Shown here: positions 8,549 through 18,486 of the stretch, in pieces
Layout: each line of letters opens with the position of its first letter
Position numbering within the stretch: the stretch's first letter is position 1
NCBI RefSeq assembly: GCF_031010195.1
Contig: NZ_JAUAMC010000009.1
Coordinates: forward strand, 1 to 64,000
Direction of reading: 5' to 3'
DNA from: Halomonas sp. SpR8
Lineage (GTDB): Bacteria; Pseudomonadota; Gammaproteobacteria; Pseudomonadales; Halomonadaceae
DNA: 64,000 nt
Notes under the pieces: generated by a model
Seen by the model: the letters and a program-made list of their open reading frames with translations, nothing else
The model's database searches: none
Told to the model about the DNA's origin: nothing
Made by a program: the position numbers and the translations under genes

Positions 8549-11221
8549 ATGAGTCTGGAGACAAGAGAAGATCTCGATCCGATCGAAACCACGGAATGGA
8601 TTGATTCCCTGGAATCGGTATTGGATCGTGAGGGCGAAGATCGTGCCCGCTACCTGATGACCCGCCTGGCAGATCGCCTGCGTCGGGACGGCATGAAGGT
8701 GCCCTTCTCGGTGACAACCCCGCACCGAAATACGATCCCGGTTCACCGCGAAGCACCGATGCCTGGCGACCTGTTCATGGAGCGTCGTATCCGCTCTTTG
8801 ATCCGTTACAACGCCATCGCCCAGGTAATTCGCAACAATCGCGCCAAGCCGGGCCTGGGTGGCCACATTGCCAGCTTTATGTCGTCGGCGACCCTGTATG
8901 ACGTGGGCTTTAACCACTTCTTCCGCGCCCCACAGGGCGACTTCGCCGGGGACCTGATCTATATCCAAGGGCACGTGGCGCCGGGTATCTACGCGCGGTC
9001 CTATTTGGAAGGCCGTCTGTCTGAAGAGCAGATGGACAAATTCCGCCAGGAAGTCGATGGCGATGGCCTCTCGTCCTACCCGCACCCGTGGTTGATGCCT
9101 GACTACTGGCAGTTCCCCACGGTCTCCATGGGTCTGGGCCCGATTCAAGCGATCTATCAAGCCCACGTGATGAAGTACCTGCATCACCGTGAGCTGAAGG
9201 ATATGTACGACCGTAAGATCTGGTGCTTTATGGGTGACGGCGAGTGTGACGAGCCGGAATCGCTGGGTGCCATTTCACTGGCTGGTCGCGAAAATCTCGA
9301 CAACCTGATCTTCGTTATCAACTGTAACCTGCAGCGCCTTGATGGCCCTGTGCGCGGCAACTCCCGCGTTATGGACGAGTTCGAAGGCGTCTTCCGCGGC
9401 GCTGGCTGGAACGTGATCAAGGTCGTGTGGGGACGCCACTGGGATCCGCTGTTTGAGAAGGACAAGAAAGGCATCCTTCAGAAGCGTATGGACGAAGCGG
9501 TCGACGGCGAGTATCAGAACTACAAAGCCAACGGCGGCGCGTACACGCGCGAACACTTCTTTGGCAAATATCCAGAAACCGAGGCGATGGTCAACGACCT
9601 CTCCGACGAAGATATCTGGAAGCTCAACCGCGGTGGCCACGATCCGTTCAAGGTCTACGCGGCGTATAACGAGGCGGTTAACACCTCGAATGGCAAGCCT
9701 ACGGTCATCCTGGCGCATACCGTTAAAGGTTACGGCATGGGTAGTGGCGACGGCGAAGCGGCTAACGAAGCGCACCAGGTTAAGAGCATGGAGTACGAAG
9801 CGCTCAAGACCTTCCGTGATCGTTTCGGTATCCCGATCACCGATGAGCAGCTCAAAGATGTGCCTTACTACAAGCCGGAAGACGATTCTCCCGAGCTTAA
9901 GTACATGCACCTGCAGCGTGAGCGTCTGGGTGGCTACTTGCCTAGCCGCCAGAGCGACTTTGAGGCACTCGAGATCCCCAGCCTTGAAGATAAAACCTTT
10001 GCCTCGCAGATGGGCGGCTCGAAAGGTCGTGAAGTCTCCACCACCATGGCGTTTGTGCGCGTACTTAATGGCTTGGTGAAAGATAAAAAGCTAGGCAAGA
10101 AAGTCGTGCCGATTATCCCCGACGAGGCGCGCACCTTCGGTATGGAAGGCATGTTCCGCCAGTTGGGTATCTACACCTCGGAAGGTCAGAAGTACGAGCC
10201 GGTGGACAAAGGCCAGATCATGTTCTACCGCGAGGATCAAAAAGGCCAGATCCTCGAAGAGGGCATTACCGAAGCGGGCGCGATGTCGGCCTGGATTGCT
10301 GCGGCGACCTCCTACAGCAACAACAACGTCACGCTACTGCCGTTCTACATCTACTACTCGATGTTCGGCTTCCAGCGCATTGGCGACTTGGCCTGGGCGG
10401 CGGGCGACCTGCAGGCGCGCGGCTTTATGGTTGGCGGTACCGCAGGGCGTACCACGCTTAACGGCGAAGGTTTGCAGCACCAGGATGGTCACAGCCTGAT
10501 TCAGGCCTCCACCATTCCCAACTGCCGCAGCTATGACCCGACCTATGCCCATGAAGTGGCGGTCATCATGCAGGATGGCCTGAAGCGGATGTTCACCGAT
10601 AAGGAGAACTGCTTCTACTACCTGACGGTGATGAACGAGAACTACGAGCACCCGGTGCTGGAAAACGTACCCGCCGACGATATCGTCAAAGGCATGTACC
10701 TACTGCGTGAAACCAAGGGTGACAAAGGCCGCGTTCAACTGCTGGGCTCGGGCACTATTCTGCGTGAAGTAGAAGAGGCGGCTGTCCTGCTTGAGAACGA
10801 TTGGGGCATCGGTGCCGATATCTGGAGCGTGACCAGCTTTAATGAGCTGCGTCGTGAAGCCTTGCTGCTTGATCGTGAAGCCTTCTTGAGTCCTGACGCC
10901 GAGGCTAATAAGCCCCACGTCACCAAGTGCCTGGAAGGGCGCGATGGCCCGGTTATCGCGTCTACCGATTACATGAAGCTGTATGCCGACCAGGTGCGCG
11001 CTTGGGTACCGGGTGACTACACTGTATTGGGTACCGATGGCTTTGGCCGTTCAGACACCCGCGAGAAGCTGCGCTACTTCTTCGAAGTAGACCGTTACTT
11101 CGTGACGATAGCGGCGCTGCGTGCGTTGGCTGATCGCGGCGAAATTGATCGCAAGCTGGTCGGCGAAGCGCTGAAGAAGTACGGCATTGACGCTAATAAG
11201 CCTAACCCGCTGACTAGCTAA
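8549..11221 (+). CDS. aceE: Pyruvate dehydrogenase E1 component, homodimeric type
   Basis: Thiamine-diphosphate enzyme that decarboxylates pyruvate and reductively acetylates the E2 lipoyl group. The 890-residue length matches the homodimeric AceE family (about 886). The ThDP/Mg motif is GDGECDEPESLGAISLA followed by NLIFVINCNLQRLDG; the TIPNCRSYDPTYAHE and LQHQDGHS blocks of the pyrimidine domain are present. The frame extends upstream, but the ATG at 8549 has CGGAGAGA before it and starts the usual MSLETREDLDPIET N-terminus. aceF follows after a short hairpin, so the two form an operon. No lpd gene is in the window. Confidence 0.97.
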   Translation: MSLETREDLDPIETTEWIDSLESVLDREGEDRARYLMTRLADRLRRDGMKVPFSVTTPHRNTIPVHREAPMPGDLFMERRIRSLIRYNAIAQVIRNNRAKPGLGGHIASFMSSATLYDVGFNHFFRAPQGDFAGDLIYIQGHVAPGIYARSYLEGRLSEEQMDKFRQEVDGDGLSSYPHPWLMPDYWQFPTVSMGLGPIQAIYQAHVMKYLHHRELKDMYDRKIWCFMGDGECDEPESLGAISLAGRENLDNLIFVINCNLQRLDGPVRGNSRVMDEFEGVFRGAGWNVIKVVWGRHWDPLFEKDKKGILQKRMDEAVDGEYQNYKANGGAYTREHFFGKYPETEAMVNDLSDEDIWKLNRGGHDPFKVYAAYNEAVNTSNGKPTVILAHTVKGYGMGSGDGEAANEAHQVKSMEYEALKTFRDRFGIPITDEQLKDVPYYKPEDDSPELKYMHLQRERLGGYLPSRQSDFEALEIPSLEDKTFASQMGGSKGREVSTTMAFVRVLNGLVKDKKLGKKVVPIIPDEARTFGMEGMFRQLGIYTSEGQKYEPVDKGQIMFYREDQKGQILEEGITEAGAMSAWIAAATSYSNNNVTLLPFYIYYSMFGFQRIGDLAWAAGDLQARGFMVGGTAGRTTLNGEGLQHQDGHSLIQASTIPNCRSYDPTYAHEVAVIMQDGLKRMFTDKENCFYYLTVMNENYEHPVLENVPADDIVKGMYLLRETKGDKGRVQLLGSGTILREVEEAAVLLENDWGIGADIWSVTSFNELRREALLLDREAFLSPDAEANKPHVTKCLEGRDGPVIASTDYMKLYADQVRAWVPGDYTVLGTDGFGRSDTREKLRYFFEVDRYFVTIAALRALADRGEIDRKLVGEALKKYGIDANKPNPLTS

Positions 11222-11229
11222 ACCGCTGC

Positions 11230-11251
11230 CCGGTGGGCGCTTGCCCACCGG
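11230..11251 (+). other. aceE-aceF intercistronic stem-loop
   Basis: Perfect 9-bp stem CCGGTGGGC/GCCCACCGG with loop GCTT and no T-run, lying between the aceE stop and the aceF ribosome site. It is more likely an mRNA processing or stability element than a terminator. Confidence 0.6.
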
Positions 11252-11279
11252 CTCGATCCGATTTGGAAGGAGCGCGACC

Positions 11280-13325
11280 TTGAGTAGCGAAATCATCAAA
11301 GTTCCCGATATCGGCGGCGATACCGATGTTGAAATCATCGAGATTGCGGTGTCAGTAGGCGACGTTATTGAAGCGGAAGACACCCTGATCACGTTGGAAT
11401 CCGACAAAGCCAGCATGGATGTACCGGCGCCTAAAGGCGGCAAGGTCATCAAAGTACTGGTCAAAGAAGGCGATAGCGTCTCCGAAGGTGACGATATCGT
11501 AGAACTCGAAGTTGAAGGCGGCGGCGACAGCAGTAGCGAAGAGAGCAGTAGCGACGACGCTGAGCCAGAAGAAGCGCCAGCAAAAGAAGACAAGCCGCAA
11601 GCCTCGTCTCAAACGCAGTCGCAAGAGCAGAAGCCCGCTGCTAAAAAGTCAGCGGGTGGTAAGCAGACGGTTGATATCAAAGTGCCGGATCTCGGCGGCG
11701 CTGACAGTGTCGAAATTATCGAAGTCGCCGTCAGTGAAGGCGATGAGGTCGAAGCCGAAGACACGCTGATTACCCTGGAGTCGGACAAAGCCTCCATGGA
11801 TGTACCCAGCCCCTACAGCGGTAAAATCGTCAGCTTCACAGTGAAAGAGGGCGACAGCGTTTCCGAAGGCGATGTGATTGGCCAGATGGAAATCGTTGGC
11901 GAAGATGGCGATGACAGCGAAGACGCTTCTGACGACCAAGCATCCAACCAAGCCAGCGAACCACAAGCAGCGGTTGAGCCGGATGACGAGCCCGAAGAAG
12001 CCGCCAGCGGTGAACCGGAGCGTAAAGAGATTCGCGTACCGGATCTTTCCGGCTCCTCTGACGTACCGATTATTGAAATCGGCGTGGCTGCCGGCGACGA
12101 GGTCAACGAAGAAGACCCGCTGATTACCCTGGAGTCCGACAAAGCCTCTATGGACGTGCCCAGCCCCTATAAAGGCAAGCTCCTTGAGCTAACCGTTAAA
12201 GAGGGTGACACCGTCTCCGAAGGCGATGTGATTGGCTATATCGAAGTGGCGGGCAGCAAAAAAGCTGCCCCGAAAAAAGCCGCCTCTGAGGCCGGGTCTG
12301 AGAAAGCTGAGCAGAAACAAGCCAAGCCGAGCAAACCTGCTGAGTCTCCGGCAGGTACGCCCAGCCCAGAAGCCCAGATGGCAGCCCACAAGCCCCGCGA
12401 TGGCAAGCTGGTTCATGCCGGTCCAGCGGTGCGGATGTTGGCTCGTGAAATGGGCGTTGATCTAGGACTGGTGAAACCGAGTGGACCGAAAGACCGCGTG
12501 CTCAAAGAGGACGTACAGTCTTACGTGAAGCAAGCGGTAGCCAATCAAGGCAAGGCTCAACCCAGTGCCGCAGCGGCTACCGGTGGCGCGGGGATCCCGC
12601 CCATTCCGGAAGTCGATTTCAGCCAGTTTGGTGAAGTGGAAGAGAAGCCGATGGGGCGCCTGCTCAAAATGGGCGCAACCAATCTGCATCGTAGCTGGCT
12701 CAATGTGCCGCATGTCACGCAGTTCGACGAAGCGGATATTACCGAGCTGGAAGCTTTCCGCAAGGCAATGAAAGCCGAAGCGGAAGCCCAGGGCGCCAAG
12801 CTGACGCCGCTGCCATTTATGGTTAAAGCCTGTGCTTTTGCACTGCGTAAATTCCCGCAGTTCAACGTCAGCTTGAAGGGCGACGGTGAGACCCTGGTAT
12901 GGAAGAACTATGTCCATATCGGGATTGCTGTGGATACGCCCGATGGCCTGATGGTGCCGGTGGTACGCAACGCCGATAAAAAATCCTTGATCGAGATTGC
13001 CAAGGAGATGGCCGAGCTAGGCAAAAAAGCCCAGACCAAAAAGCTCAAGCGCGACGAGATGACCGGTGGCTGCTTCACTATTTCGAGCCTTGGCTCGATT
13101 GGTGGCACGGCGTTTACACCGATTGTCAACGCGCCGGAAGTGGCGATTTTGGGGGTCTCTAAAGCGCAGATGAAGCCGGTATGGGACGGTAGCGCCTTCC
13201 AGCCGCGTCTGATGATGCCGCTGTCACTCTCCTATGATCACCGTGCGATCAACGGCGCCGACGCGGCTCGCTTTACTGCCTTCCTGGCCGATGTACTGAC
13301 CGATATTCGTCGCTTACTGCTGTAA
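11280..13325 (+). CDS. aceF: Pyruvate dehydrogenase E2, dihydrolipoyl acetyltransferase with three lipoyl domains
   Basis: Core of the pyruvate dehydrogenase complex; transfers acetyl from lipoamide to CoA. The 681-residue protein carries three lipoyl domains, each with ESDKASMDVP and lipoyl Lys at about 43, 170 and 288, separated by Ala/Pro/Glu-rich linkers. A peripheral subunit-binding domain follows (VHAGPAVRMLAREMGVDLGL), then the catalytic domain ending in SYDHRAINGADAARF, with active-site His654. Asn658 in place of Asp also occurs in Azotobacter E2p, so it is not a defect. The start is a TTG at 11280, 7 bp after GGAAGGAG; the next upstream in-frame start lacks a ribosome site. It forms an operon with aceE. 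Confidence 0.97.
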   Translation: MSSEIIKVPDIGGDTDVEIIEIAVSVGDVIEAEDTLITLESDKASMDVPAPKGGKVIKVLVKEGDSVSEGDDIVELEVEGGGDSSSEESSSDDAEPEEAPAKEDKPQASSQTQSQEQKPAAKKSAGGKQTVDIKVPDLGGADSVEIIEVAVSEGDEVEAEDTLITLESDKASMDVPSPYSGKIVSFTVKEGDSVSEGDVIGQMEIVGEDGDDSEDASDDQASNQASEPQAAVEPDDEPEEAASGEPERKEIRVPDLSGSSDVPIIEIGVAAGDEVNEEDPLITLESDKASMDVPSPYKGKLLELTVKEGDTVSEGDVIGYIEVAGSKKAAPKKAASEAGSEKAEQKQAKPSKPAESPAGTPSPEAQMAAHKPRDGKLVHAGPAVRMLAREMGVDLGLVKPSGPKDRVLKEDVQSYVKQAVANQGKAQPSAAAATGGAGIPPIPEVDFSQFGEVEEKPMGRLLKMGATNLHRSWLNVPHVTQFDEADITELEAFRKAMKAEAEAQGAKLTPLPFMVKACAFALRKFPQFNVSLKGDGETLVWKNYVHIGIAVDTPDGLMVPVVRNADKKSLIEIAKEMAELGKKAQTKKLKRDEMTGGCFTISSLGSIGGTAFTPIVNAPEVAILGVSKAQMKPVWDGSAFQPRLMMPLSLSYDHRAINGADAARFTAFLADVLTDIRRLLL

Positions 13326-13345
13326 TTGGTAGCGATGTGCTTTTC

Positions 13346-13380
13346 ACAAGCGGCGCCCCTCGGGGCGCCGCTTGTGCTTG
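13346..13380 (+). terminator. Strong hairpin after aceF, probable terminator
   Basis: Fourteen-bp complementary arms ACAAGCGGCGCCCC/GGGGCGCCGCTTGT, 20 bp after the aceF stop. The following T content is modest (GCTTGTTAAT), so termination may be partly Rho-assisted. Confidence 0.65.
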
Positions 13381-13530
13381 TTAATAGGCCGATTAAGTCT
13401 ATCGCAGGGCGACCAAAGTGGTAGTTTTGCGTCACCTGACTGATTTGACGTTAAAAAAGTGACATAAAAGCGGGTCTATCAGGCTTTTGGGGAGTTGTGT
13501 CGCCCGAGAGGCGCGGTTATTGTCAGTTAA

Positions 13531-14247
<717 letters not shown>

Positions 14248-14287
14248 TAAGAGCCCTTAGCTAACAAAAGCTCTTTTCGCCTTTGCC

Positions 14288-14320
14288 GATGGCCCGCTTA
14301 ATGCGGGCCATCGTCGTGTT
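14288..14320 (+). terminator. Rho-independent terminator after adk
   Basis: Ten-bp stem GATGGCCCGC/GCGGGCCATC with loop TTAAT, followed by GTCGTGTTAG. The T-run is short. Confidence 0.65.
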
Positions 14321-14371
14321 AGTGTGACAAAGGTATAATGCTACAACCTTTATTTCGAGTGGCCATTTGCT

Positions 14372-15070
14372 ATGCCGTTACACCTGCTTGCCCTGGATGC
14401 CTCTTCAGGCGCCTGCTCTGCAGCCCTACTGCGCCAAGACGCCTCGGGTACTGAGTGCCTGGCGCGCTTTGAGATGACGCCTCGCGCCCATACCCGTCGG
14501 TTGTTGCCGATGGTGGATGAAGTGCTTGCCGAGGCGCAGCTAAAACCTTCCCAACTTGATGCGGTGGCCTTTGGTCGGGGACCTGGGTCGTTTACCGGGC
14601 TACGTATAGCAGCAGGTGCCGCACAAGGACTCGCGTTTGGCCTTGATTGCCCATTACTGGGCATCTCAACGCTTGAGGCATTGGCCCTTCAGGCGCATCG
14701 CCGCTACCACCTGCGCCACGTGGTGACGGCTTTGGATGCCCGTATGGGCGAGATATACGCCGCGACCTGGCACTGCTTGAAAGACGCCATCACCCCGATG
14801 AGTAAGGAGGCCGTGCTGGCCCCCGAAGCGCTTCGCCTGCCGGGTGACGAAACCGACTGGGTAGGCGTGGGTAGCGGCTTTACGCTATGGGAGCGCTTCA
14901 CTGTCGATGTGCAGCTGAGCATGCCCCAGCATTTGGACGATTTAGAACCCCGCGCAGAAGAGATGGCGTGGCTGGCGGCACGCGATTTTGCCGCTGGTTT
15001 GGGGCAGGCCGCGCATTTGGTTCAGCCGGTTTATCTGCGCAACGATGTGGCCTGGAAAAAGCCTGCATGA
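14372..15070 (+). CDS. tsaB: tRNA threonylcarbamoyladenosine biosynthesis protein TsaB
   Basis: Partner of TsaD and TsaE in t6A37 formation; an inactive ASKHA-fold paralogue of TsaD that holds the complex together. The 232-residue protein starts with the family [20 protein letters not shown] and has the hallmark [20 protein letters not shown] and [12 protein letters not shown]. Its last codon overlaps the start of rsmJ (ATGA). Together with trmO earlier in the window, it provides two steps that act on the same tRNA position 37. Confidence 0.95.
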   Translation: MPLHLLALDASSGACSAALLRQDASGTECLARFEMTPRAHTRRLLPMVDEVLAEAQLKPSQLDAVAFGRGPGSFTGLRIAAGAAQGLAFGLDCPLLGISTLEALALQAHRRYHLRHVVTALDARMGEIYAATWHCLKDAITPMSKEAVLAPEALRLPGDETDWVGVGSGFTLWERFTVDVQLSMPQHLDDLEPRAEEMAWLAARDFAAGLGQAAHLVQPVYLRNDVAWKKPA

Positions 15071-15810
15071 GCTTTGTAGACAGCTATTTAGAGAGCTATG
15101 TTGAGATCAATCATGAAGGCATTGCGCTGCCGGAAGGTTTGCGTTTAGAGCAGCGCGAGGAAGGGTTGGTGCTGGTGGGTGAAGAGAAGCGTTATGGCAG
15201 CCCTCTAAGCGTTGATTTTGCGGCGGGCAAAGCCGCGCATCGGCGTCGCTTCGGCGGTGGGCGGGGGCAGCTAATCGCCAAAGCGTGTGGGCTGAGTAAA
15301 GGTATAACGCCAAGCGTTGTGGATGCAACGGCAGGGCTAGGCCGCGATGCGTTTGTGTTGGCAAGCCTAGGCGCTCAGGTGTTGTTAATTGAACGGGTGG
15401 CGGCGATCGCGGCTTTGCTGGCGGACGGTTTAAAGCGCGCCTCTCGACATAGCGATACGGCGGCTATTGCCGCCCGAATGACGTTACGTCATGGAGATGC
15501 CGCTCAATCTCTCGTGGAGCTCGTCGCCAGCGCTCATTTTACGCCGCAAGTGATACACCTGGATCCGATGTTTCCCCATCGCGAAAAATCGGCGCTGGTG
15601 AAAAAAGAGATGCGTCTATTTCGCGAGCTAGCCGGTGATGATAATGATGCCCCACGCCTGCTGGAAGCGGCGCTGGATGTGGCTACGCATCGCGTGGTGG
15701 TAAAGCGGCCTCGCAAGGCGCCGCCCATCGCTGGCCCAGCGCCACAGCACACGTTAGAAGGTAAAACCAGCCGCTACGATTTATATGTGCATCGTTCATT
15801 AGTGCGCTAA
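15067..15810 (+). CDS. rsmJ: 16S rRNA (guanine(1516)-N(2))-methyltransferase RsmJ
   Basis: SAM-dependent methyltransferase for G1516 of 16S rRNA. The 247-residue protein matches the E. coli enzyme in length and has the family blocks [18 protein letters not shown], the SAM motif [31 protein letters not shown] (the DPxFP catalytic loop) and [13 protein letters not shown] longer frame exists upstream, but the ATG at 15067 overlaps the tsaB stop as ATGA, which marks translational coupling and the right start. Confidence 0.95.
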   Translation: MSFVDSYLESYVEINHEGIALPEGLRLEQREEGLVLVGEEKRYGSPLSVDFAAGKAAHRRRFGGGRGQLIAKACGLSKGITPSVVDATAGLGRDAFVLASLGAQVLLIERVAAIAALLADGLKRASRHSDTAAIAARMTLRHGDAAQSLVELVASAHFTPQVIHLDPMFPHREKSALVKKEMRLFRELAGDDNDAPRLLEAALDVATHRVVVKRPRKAPPIAGPAPQHTLEGKTSRYDLYVHRSLVR

Positions 15811-15846
15811 TCGGCTCGCTTATTAGCGGTAACGCAAGGAGCCCCC

Positions 15847-16968
15847 ATGCAGAACGCGTGGCGAGAAGGTAATCGATTTACACTGCTGCCCGAGGCCACG
15901 CGCTTTCTGCCGGCCATGTTTGAAGCGGTGCATGCCGCTCAGCACTATGTGCTGATAGAGCTCTACTTGATGGAGTCGGGGGAGCTTGCAGATCAAGTCA
16001 GTGATGCGCTGATCGGGGCTGCCCAGCGCGGGGTCTGCGTCTGCCTGCTGCTGGATGGTTATGGCTCTCTGGGTCTCTCCGGCAGTGATCGACAGCGCCT
16101 GAAGCAGGGTGGTGTTCAACTGCGCTTTTTTAACCCTATCGGCTTCCACTCTTTAGCGCTGAACTTGAGCCGCGATCATCGTAAAATAGTGGTTGTTGAC
16201 GGCGAGCGGGCGTTTACCGGTGGTTTTGGCGCGGTGGATGAGTTTTTGAACGCCTGGTATGAAATTGCCCTGTGTATTGAAGGCCCGGTGGTCGGCGATT
16301 GGGAACTGCTGTTTCGGCGCCTGTGGCACTCAAGGCTGACGCGTGCCGAGAAGGGCGATAGCTGCGCGCCAGTTCTCCCGAAGCTTCGTGAACTTAAGGG
16401 ATTCGCCAATGGCGTACCTGGGCGGGCAATGTCAGCACGGGGCTACCGTTATCAGGCAATTCGCCACTCACTGCACCATCGTGTCAGTCAGGTCGAGCAG
16501 CGCCTCTGGCTGTGTACGCCCTATTTTGTGCCCACCTTTGCCCTGCGCCGGCGCTTGGTGAAGGCGGCTCGTCGCGGTATTGACGTGCGTTTATTGTTGC
16601 CGGGGGCAAAGCATGACCATCCCGGGGTACGGTTTGCCGGCCAACGCTTTTACCAATCGCTATTGAAAGCGGGCGTGCGCATTTATGAGTTTCAGCCGAC
16701 CTTTATCCATGCCAAATTTGTACTTGTAGATGAGTGGGTGAGCATTGGTTCGTGTAACTTTGATCACTGGAGTCTTCATTGGAATTTAGAAGCTAATCAA
16801 GAGGTTGTGGATCAGCAGCTGGCCACCGACGTACGTGAACTGTTCGAGCGTAACTTTGCCGCCAGCCAAGAAGTGGACGCCGATGCTTGGGCGGCGCGCC
16901 CGCGGGGGCAGCGCGCCAAGGAGTGGGTGTATGGGGTGTTGGATGCCATCGTGACGAGGCTTAAATAG
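15847..16968 (+). CDS. clsB: Cardiolipin synthase, PLD superfamily (ClsB-like)
   Basis: Phospholipase-D-type enzyme that joins phosphatidyl groups to make cardiolipin. Two HKD motifs are complete: HRKIVVVDGERAFTGG (about residues 115-130) and HAKFVLVDEWVSIGSCNFD (about 280-300). The 373-residue length and lack of N-terminal membrane helices fit the ClsB/YbhO group better than ClsA, which has two helices. The ATG follows CAAGGAGCCCCC. It stands alone in its orientation and converges on the UPF0149 gene, whose stop is 16 bp away. ClsC-type remains possible. Confidence 0.88.
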   Translation: MQNAWREGNRFTLLPEATRFLPAMFEAVHAAQHYVLIELYLMESGELADQVSDALIGAAQRGVCVCLLLDGYGSLGLSGSDRQRLKQGGVQLRFFNPIGFHSLALNLSRDHRKIVVVDGERAFTGGFGAVDEFLNAWYEIALCIEGPVVGDWELLFRRLWHSRLTRAEKGDSCAPVLPKLRELKGFANGVPGRAMSARGYRYQAIRHSLHHRVSQVEQRLWLCTPYFVPTFALRRRLVKAARRGIDVRLLLPGAKHDHPGVRFAGQRFYQSLLKAGVRIYEFQPTFIHAKFVLVDEWVSIGSCNFDHWSLHWNLEANQEVVDQQLATDVRELFERNFAASQEVDADAWAARPRGQRAKEWVYGVLDAIVTRLK

Positions 16969-16984
16969 TGCCTATTCTCAGTGC

Positions 16985-17644
16985 TTAGCGCTTTTTGCCT
17001 TTTGCAGAGGACTTTTTGCGCGGCTTGGGTTTGGGGGTTTCCGGTGGTACCCGGTAGTGCAGGTAAAGGTCTAACACGAGTTCTGGGAGTTGCACGACGA
17101 GCGACTCCTGGCGCGCTTGATCCTTGGCGAGCTCGGCCATATCCGGCTCATCGTCGAACAACCCAGAGAGCAGCATAAACGGCAGCAGAAGCGTGGCGGC
17201 GGCCTCTTCATCGTCCTGGAACCAAGCACTCTCGTCACTGAAAACGCCCTCCATGAAGCCCGCACACCAGTCGCCAATCGGTGTCTCTTCAGCAGGTTCG
17301 CCGCCGAGCGTTAGCTCAAAGGGGAGTTCTGGAAGGCCACCTTGCTCGAGTGCCGCTACTGCGTTGTCACGTAATAGCGTGAGCAGGGAGATAATTTCAT
17401 CCCTCTCGGCCTCGTCGGCGTAGCGTGGCTCACCCTGAAACAGCTCCGCTAGCCACTGGGTGGGCGGCACTTCGCTGGGAGCCACGGCAAGCGCCACTAA
17501 GAAGCCGTGAGCGGAGATCAGATCCAGTGCGTCCTCATCCACTTGATCAGAGGCGAGGAAGTCGTCCAATCTATCCAACTGCTCATCGTCGAGTAGTGGC
17601 TGCGGTGGCGTGTTCGTTTCGGGCGTGTCGCTACGCTCTGCCAT
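16985..17644 (-). CDS. UPF0149 (YecA/YgfB-like) family protein
   Basis: A 219-residue acidic protein of the UPF0149 family: an all-helical fold with the segments FLVALAVAPSEVPPTQWL, PIGDWCAGFMEGV, and LLLPFMLLSGLF. The C-terminus is a Lys/Arg/Pro-rich tail (KPKPRKKSSAKGKKR), in strong charge contrast with the acidic body. The SEC-C zinc tail found in some YecA proteins is absent. Cytoplasmic; the molecular role is uncertain. It is divergent from the SprT-like gene, with 87 bp between. Confidence 0.88.
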   Translation of the reverse strand: MAERSDTPETNTPPQPLLDDEQLDRLDDFLASDQVDEDALDLISAHGFLVALAVAPSEVPPTQWLAELFQGEPRYADEAERDEIISLLTLLRDNAVAALEQGGLPELPFELTLGGEPAEETPIGDWCAGFMEGVFSDESAWFQDDEEAAATLLLPFMLLSGLFDDEPDMAELAKDQARQESLVVQLPELVLDLYLHYRVPPETPKPKPRKKSSAKGKKR

Positions 17645-17731
17645 GAGTAGTGCCTCTTCAATGCGGATCGGTGATCATCGGTCAACATATACTGACATCA
17701 ATATGTACCTATAACGGTTAGTTTATCACTA

Positions 17732-18280
17732 ATGAAGACGATACCACTGCCCCCTTGGCCCGCCGCTGAGTTGGCGGCCATGTCGGAAGCCGAGTTGCAT
17801 CAGGCCGCGCGTGTCCGCGTTGAGCAGGCGTGGCAGCGCTGCTTTGAAGTATGCCCCGTACTTCCAGCGCCGAAAGTATGGTTTAACCTACGCGGTGCGT
17901 CGGCGGGGCAGGCGCACCTTGGCCACGGTGGCTTACGCCTGAACCCGGTGCTGCTAAGTGAAAACCGTACGGCGTTTTTTGACGAGGTGATTCCCCATGA
18001 AATGGCCCATTGGCTGGTGTTTCATTTGGATAATGGCCCGCGCCTAAAACCCCACGGCCACGAGTGGAAAACGGTAATGCGTGATCTCTTCGGCTTAGTG
18101 CCCAGTGTGACCCACCGGTTTGATATTAAGCAGGCACAGTCCGCACCTTATCGTTACCAGTGCGATTGCCGCTTTCATCAATTTACCCCGAGGCGTCATG
18201 CTTTAGTGGTAAATGGGCGTCGCTACCGCTGCCGACACTGCGCTAAGACGTTGGTCTACAGGCCGAAGGATGTACTTTGA
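17732..18280 (+). CDS. SprT family zinc metalloprotease
   Basis: SprT-like protein of 182 residues with the catalytic zinc motif HEMAHWLVFH (HExxH) at about residues 89-98 and a second His in the GHEWKTVMRDLF segment. The C-terminal zinc ribbon is visible as CDCRFH and CRHCAKTL. Eukaryotic relatives (Spartan) cut DNA-protein crosslinks; the bacterial substrate is not firmly known. The ATG at 17732 has no clear ribosome site; there is an alternative at the MSEAEL Met near residue 18, but it would remove ordinary N-terminal sequence. Confidence 0.88.
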   Translation: MKTIPLPPWPAAELAAMSEAELHQAARVRVEQAWQRCFEVCPVLPAPKVWFNLRGASAGQAHLGHGGLRLNPVLLSENRTAFFDEVIPHEMAHWLVFHLDNGPRLKPHGHEWKTVMRDLFGLVPSVTHRFDIKQAQSAPYRYQCDCRFHQFTPRRHALVVNGRRYRCRHCAKTLVYRPKDVL

Positions 18281-18357
18281 TTCGTTTATAAATGTCTGTT
18301 TTTAAAATAAAAAATGCTAATACCAATGTCTAAAGGGAAGCCCGCACAAGGAGGTTT

Positions 18358-18414
18358 ATGCTAGGGGCACATTACTGGGTGTCGATACGACTGATAGCGT
18401 TCAATAATCCCTGA
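18358..18414 (+). CDS. Candidate 18-codon leader ORF upstream of acs
   Basis: ATG at 18358 with a near-perfect AAGGAGGT directly before it (spacing to ATG is short, about 3-4 bases). It encodes 18 residues (MLGAHYWVSIRLIAFNNP) and ends in TGA 72 bp before the acs ATG. The first arm of the hairpin at 18381-18437 lies inside it. No run of a regulatory amino acid is apparent. Coding is unproven. Confidence 0.35.
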   Translation: MLGAHYWVSIRLIAFNNP

Positions 18415-18437
18415 TACAGCAGTATCGACTATTTTTT
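18381..18437 (+). promoter_or_regulatory. Hairpin with T-run in the acs leader, attenuator-like
   Basis: GTCGATAC at 18381-18388 pairs perfectly with GTATCGAC at 18422-18429, and TATTTTTT follows directly. A competing small hairpin GATAC-AGCA-GTATC (18413-18426) uses the same right arm. The left arm lies in the candidate leader ORF. Between here and acs there are two TCTAGA sites (18437-18442, 18451-18456). Confidence 0.4.
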
Positions 18438-18486
18438 CTAGACTATATCTTCTAGACAGTGCATTTCCACGGACAGAGGCAATTTC

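Noticed and set aside
8531..9910. Long antisense ORFs inside aceE (218 and 211 codons), and similar ones in other GC-rich genes
   Set aside because: They mirror the codon pattern of strongly supported genes, have no ribosome sites or domains, and are typical GC-driven shadows.
13251..13253. Asn instead of Asp in the AceF active-site motif (DHRAING)
   Set aside because: Azotobacter E2p has Asn at the equivalent position, and the catalytic His is present, so this is a normal variant.
14887..15066. 60-codon N-terminal extension of rsmJ
   Set aside because: It overlaps the tsaB coding region in another frame and lacks family similarity; the ATGA overlap at 15067 gives the standard protein.
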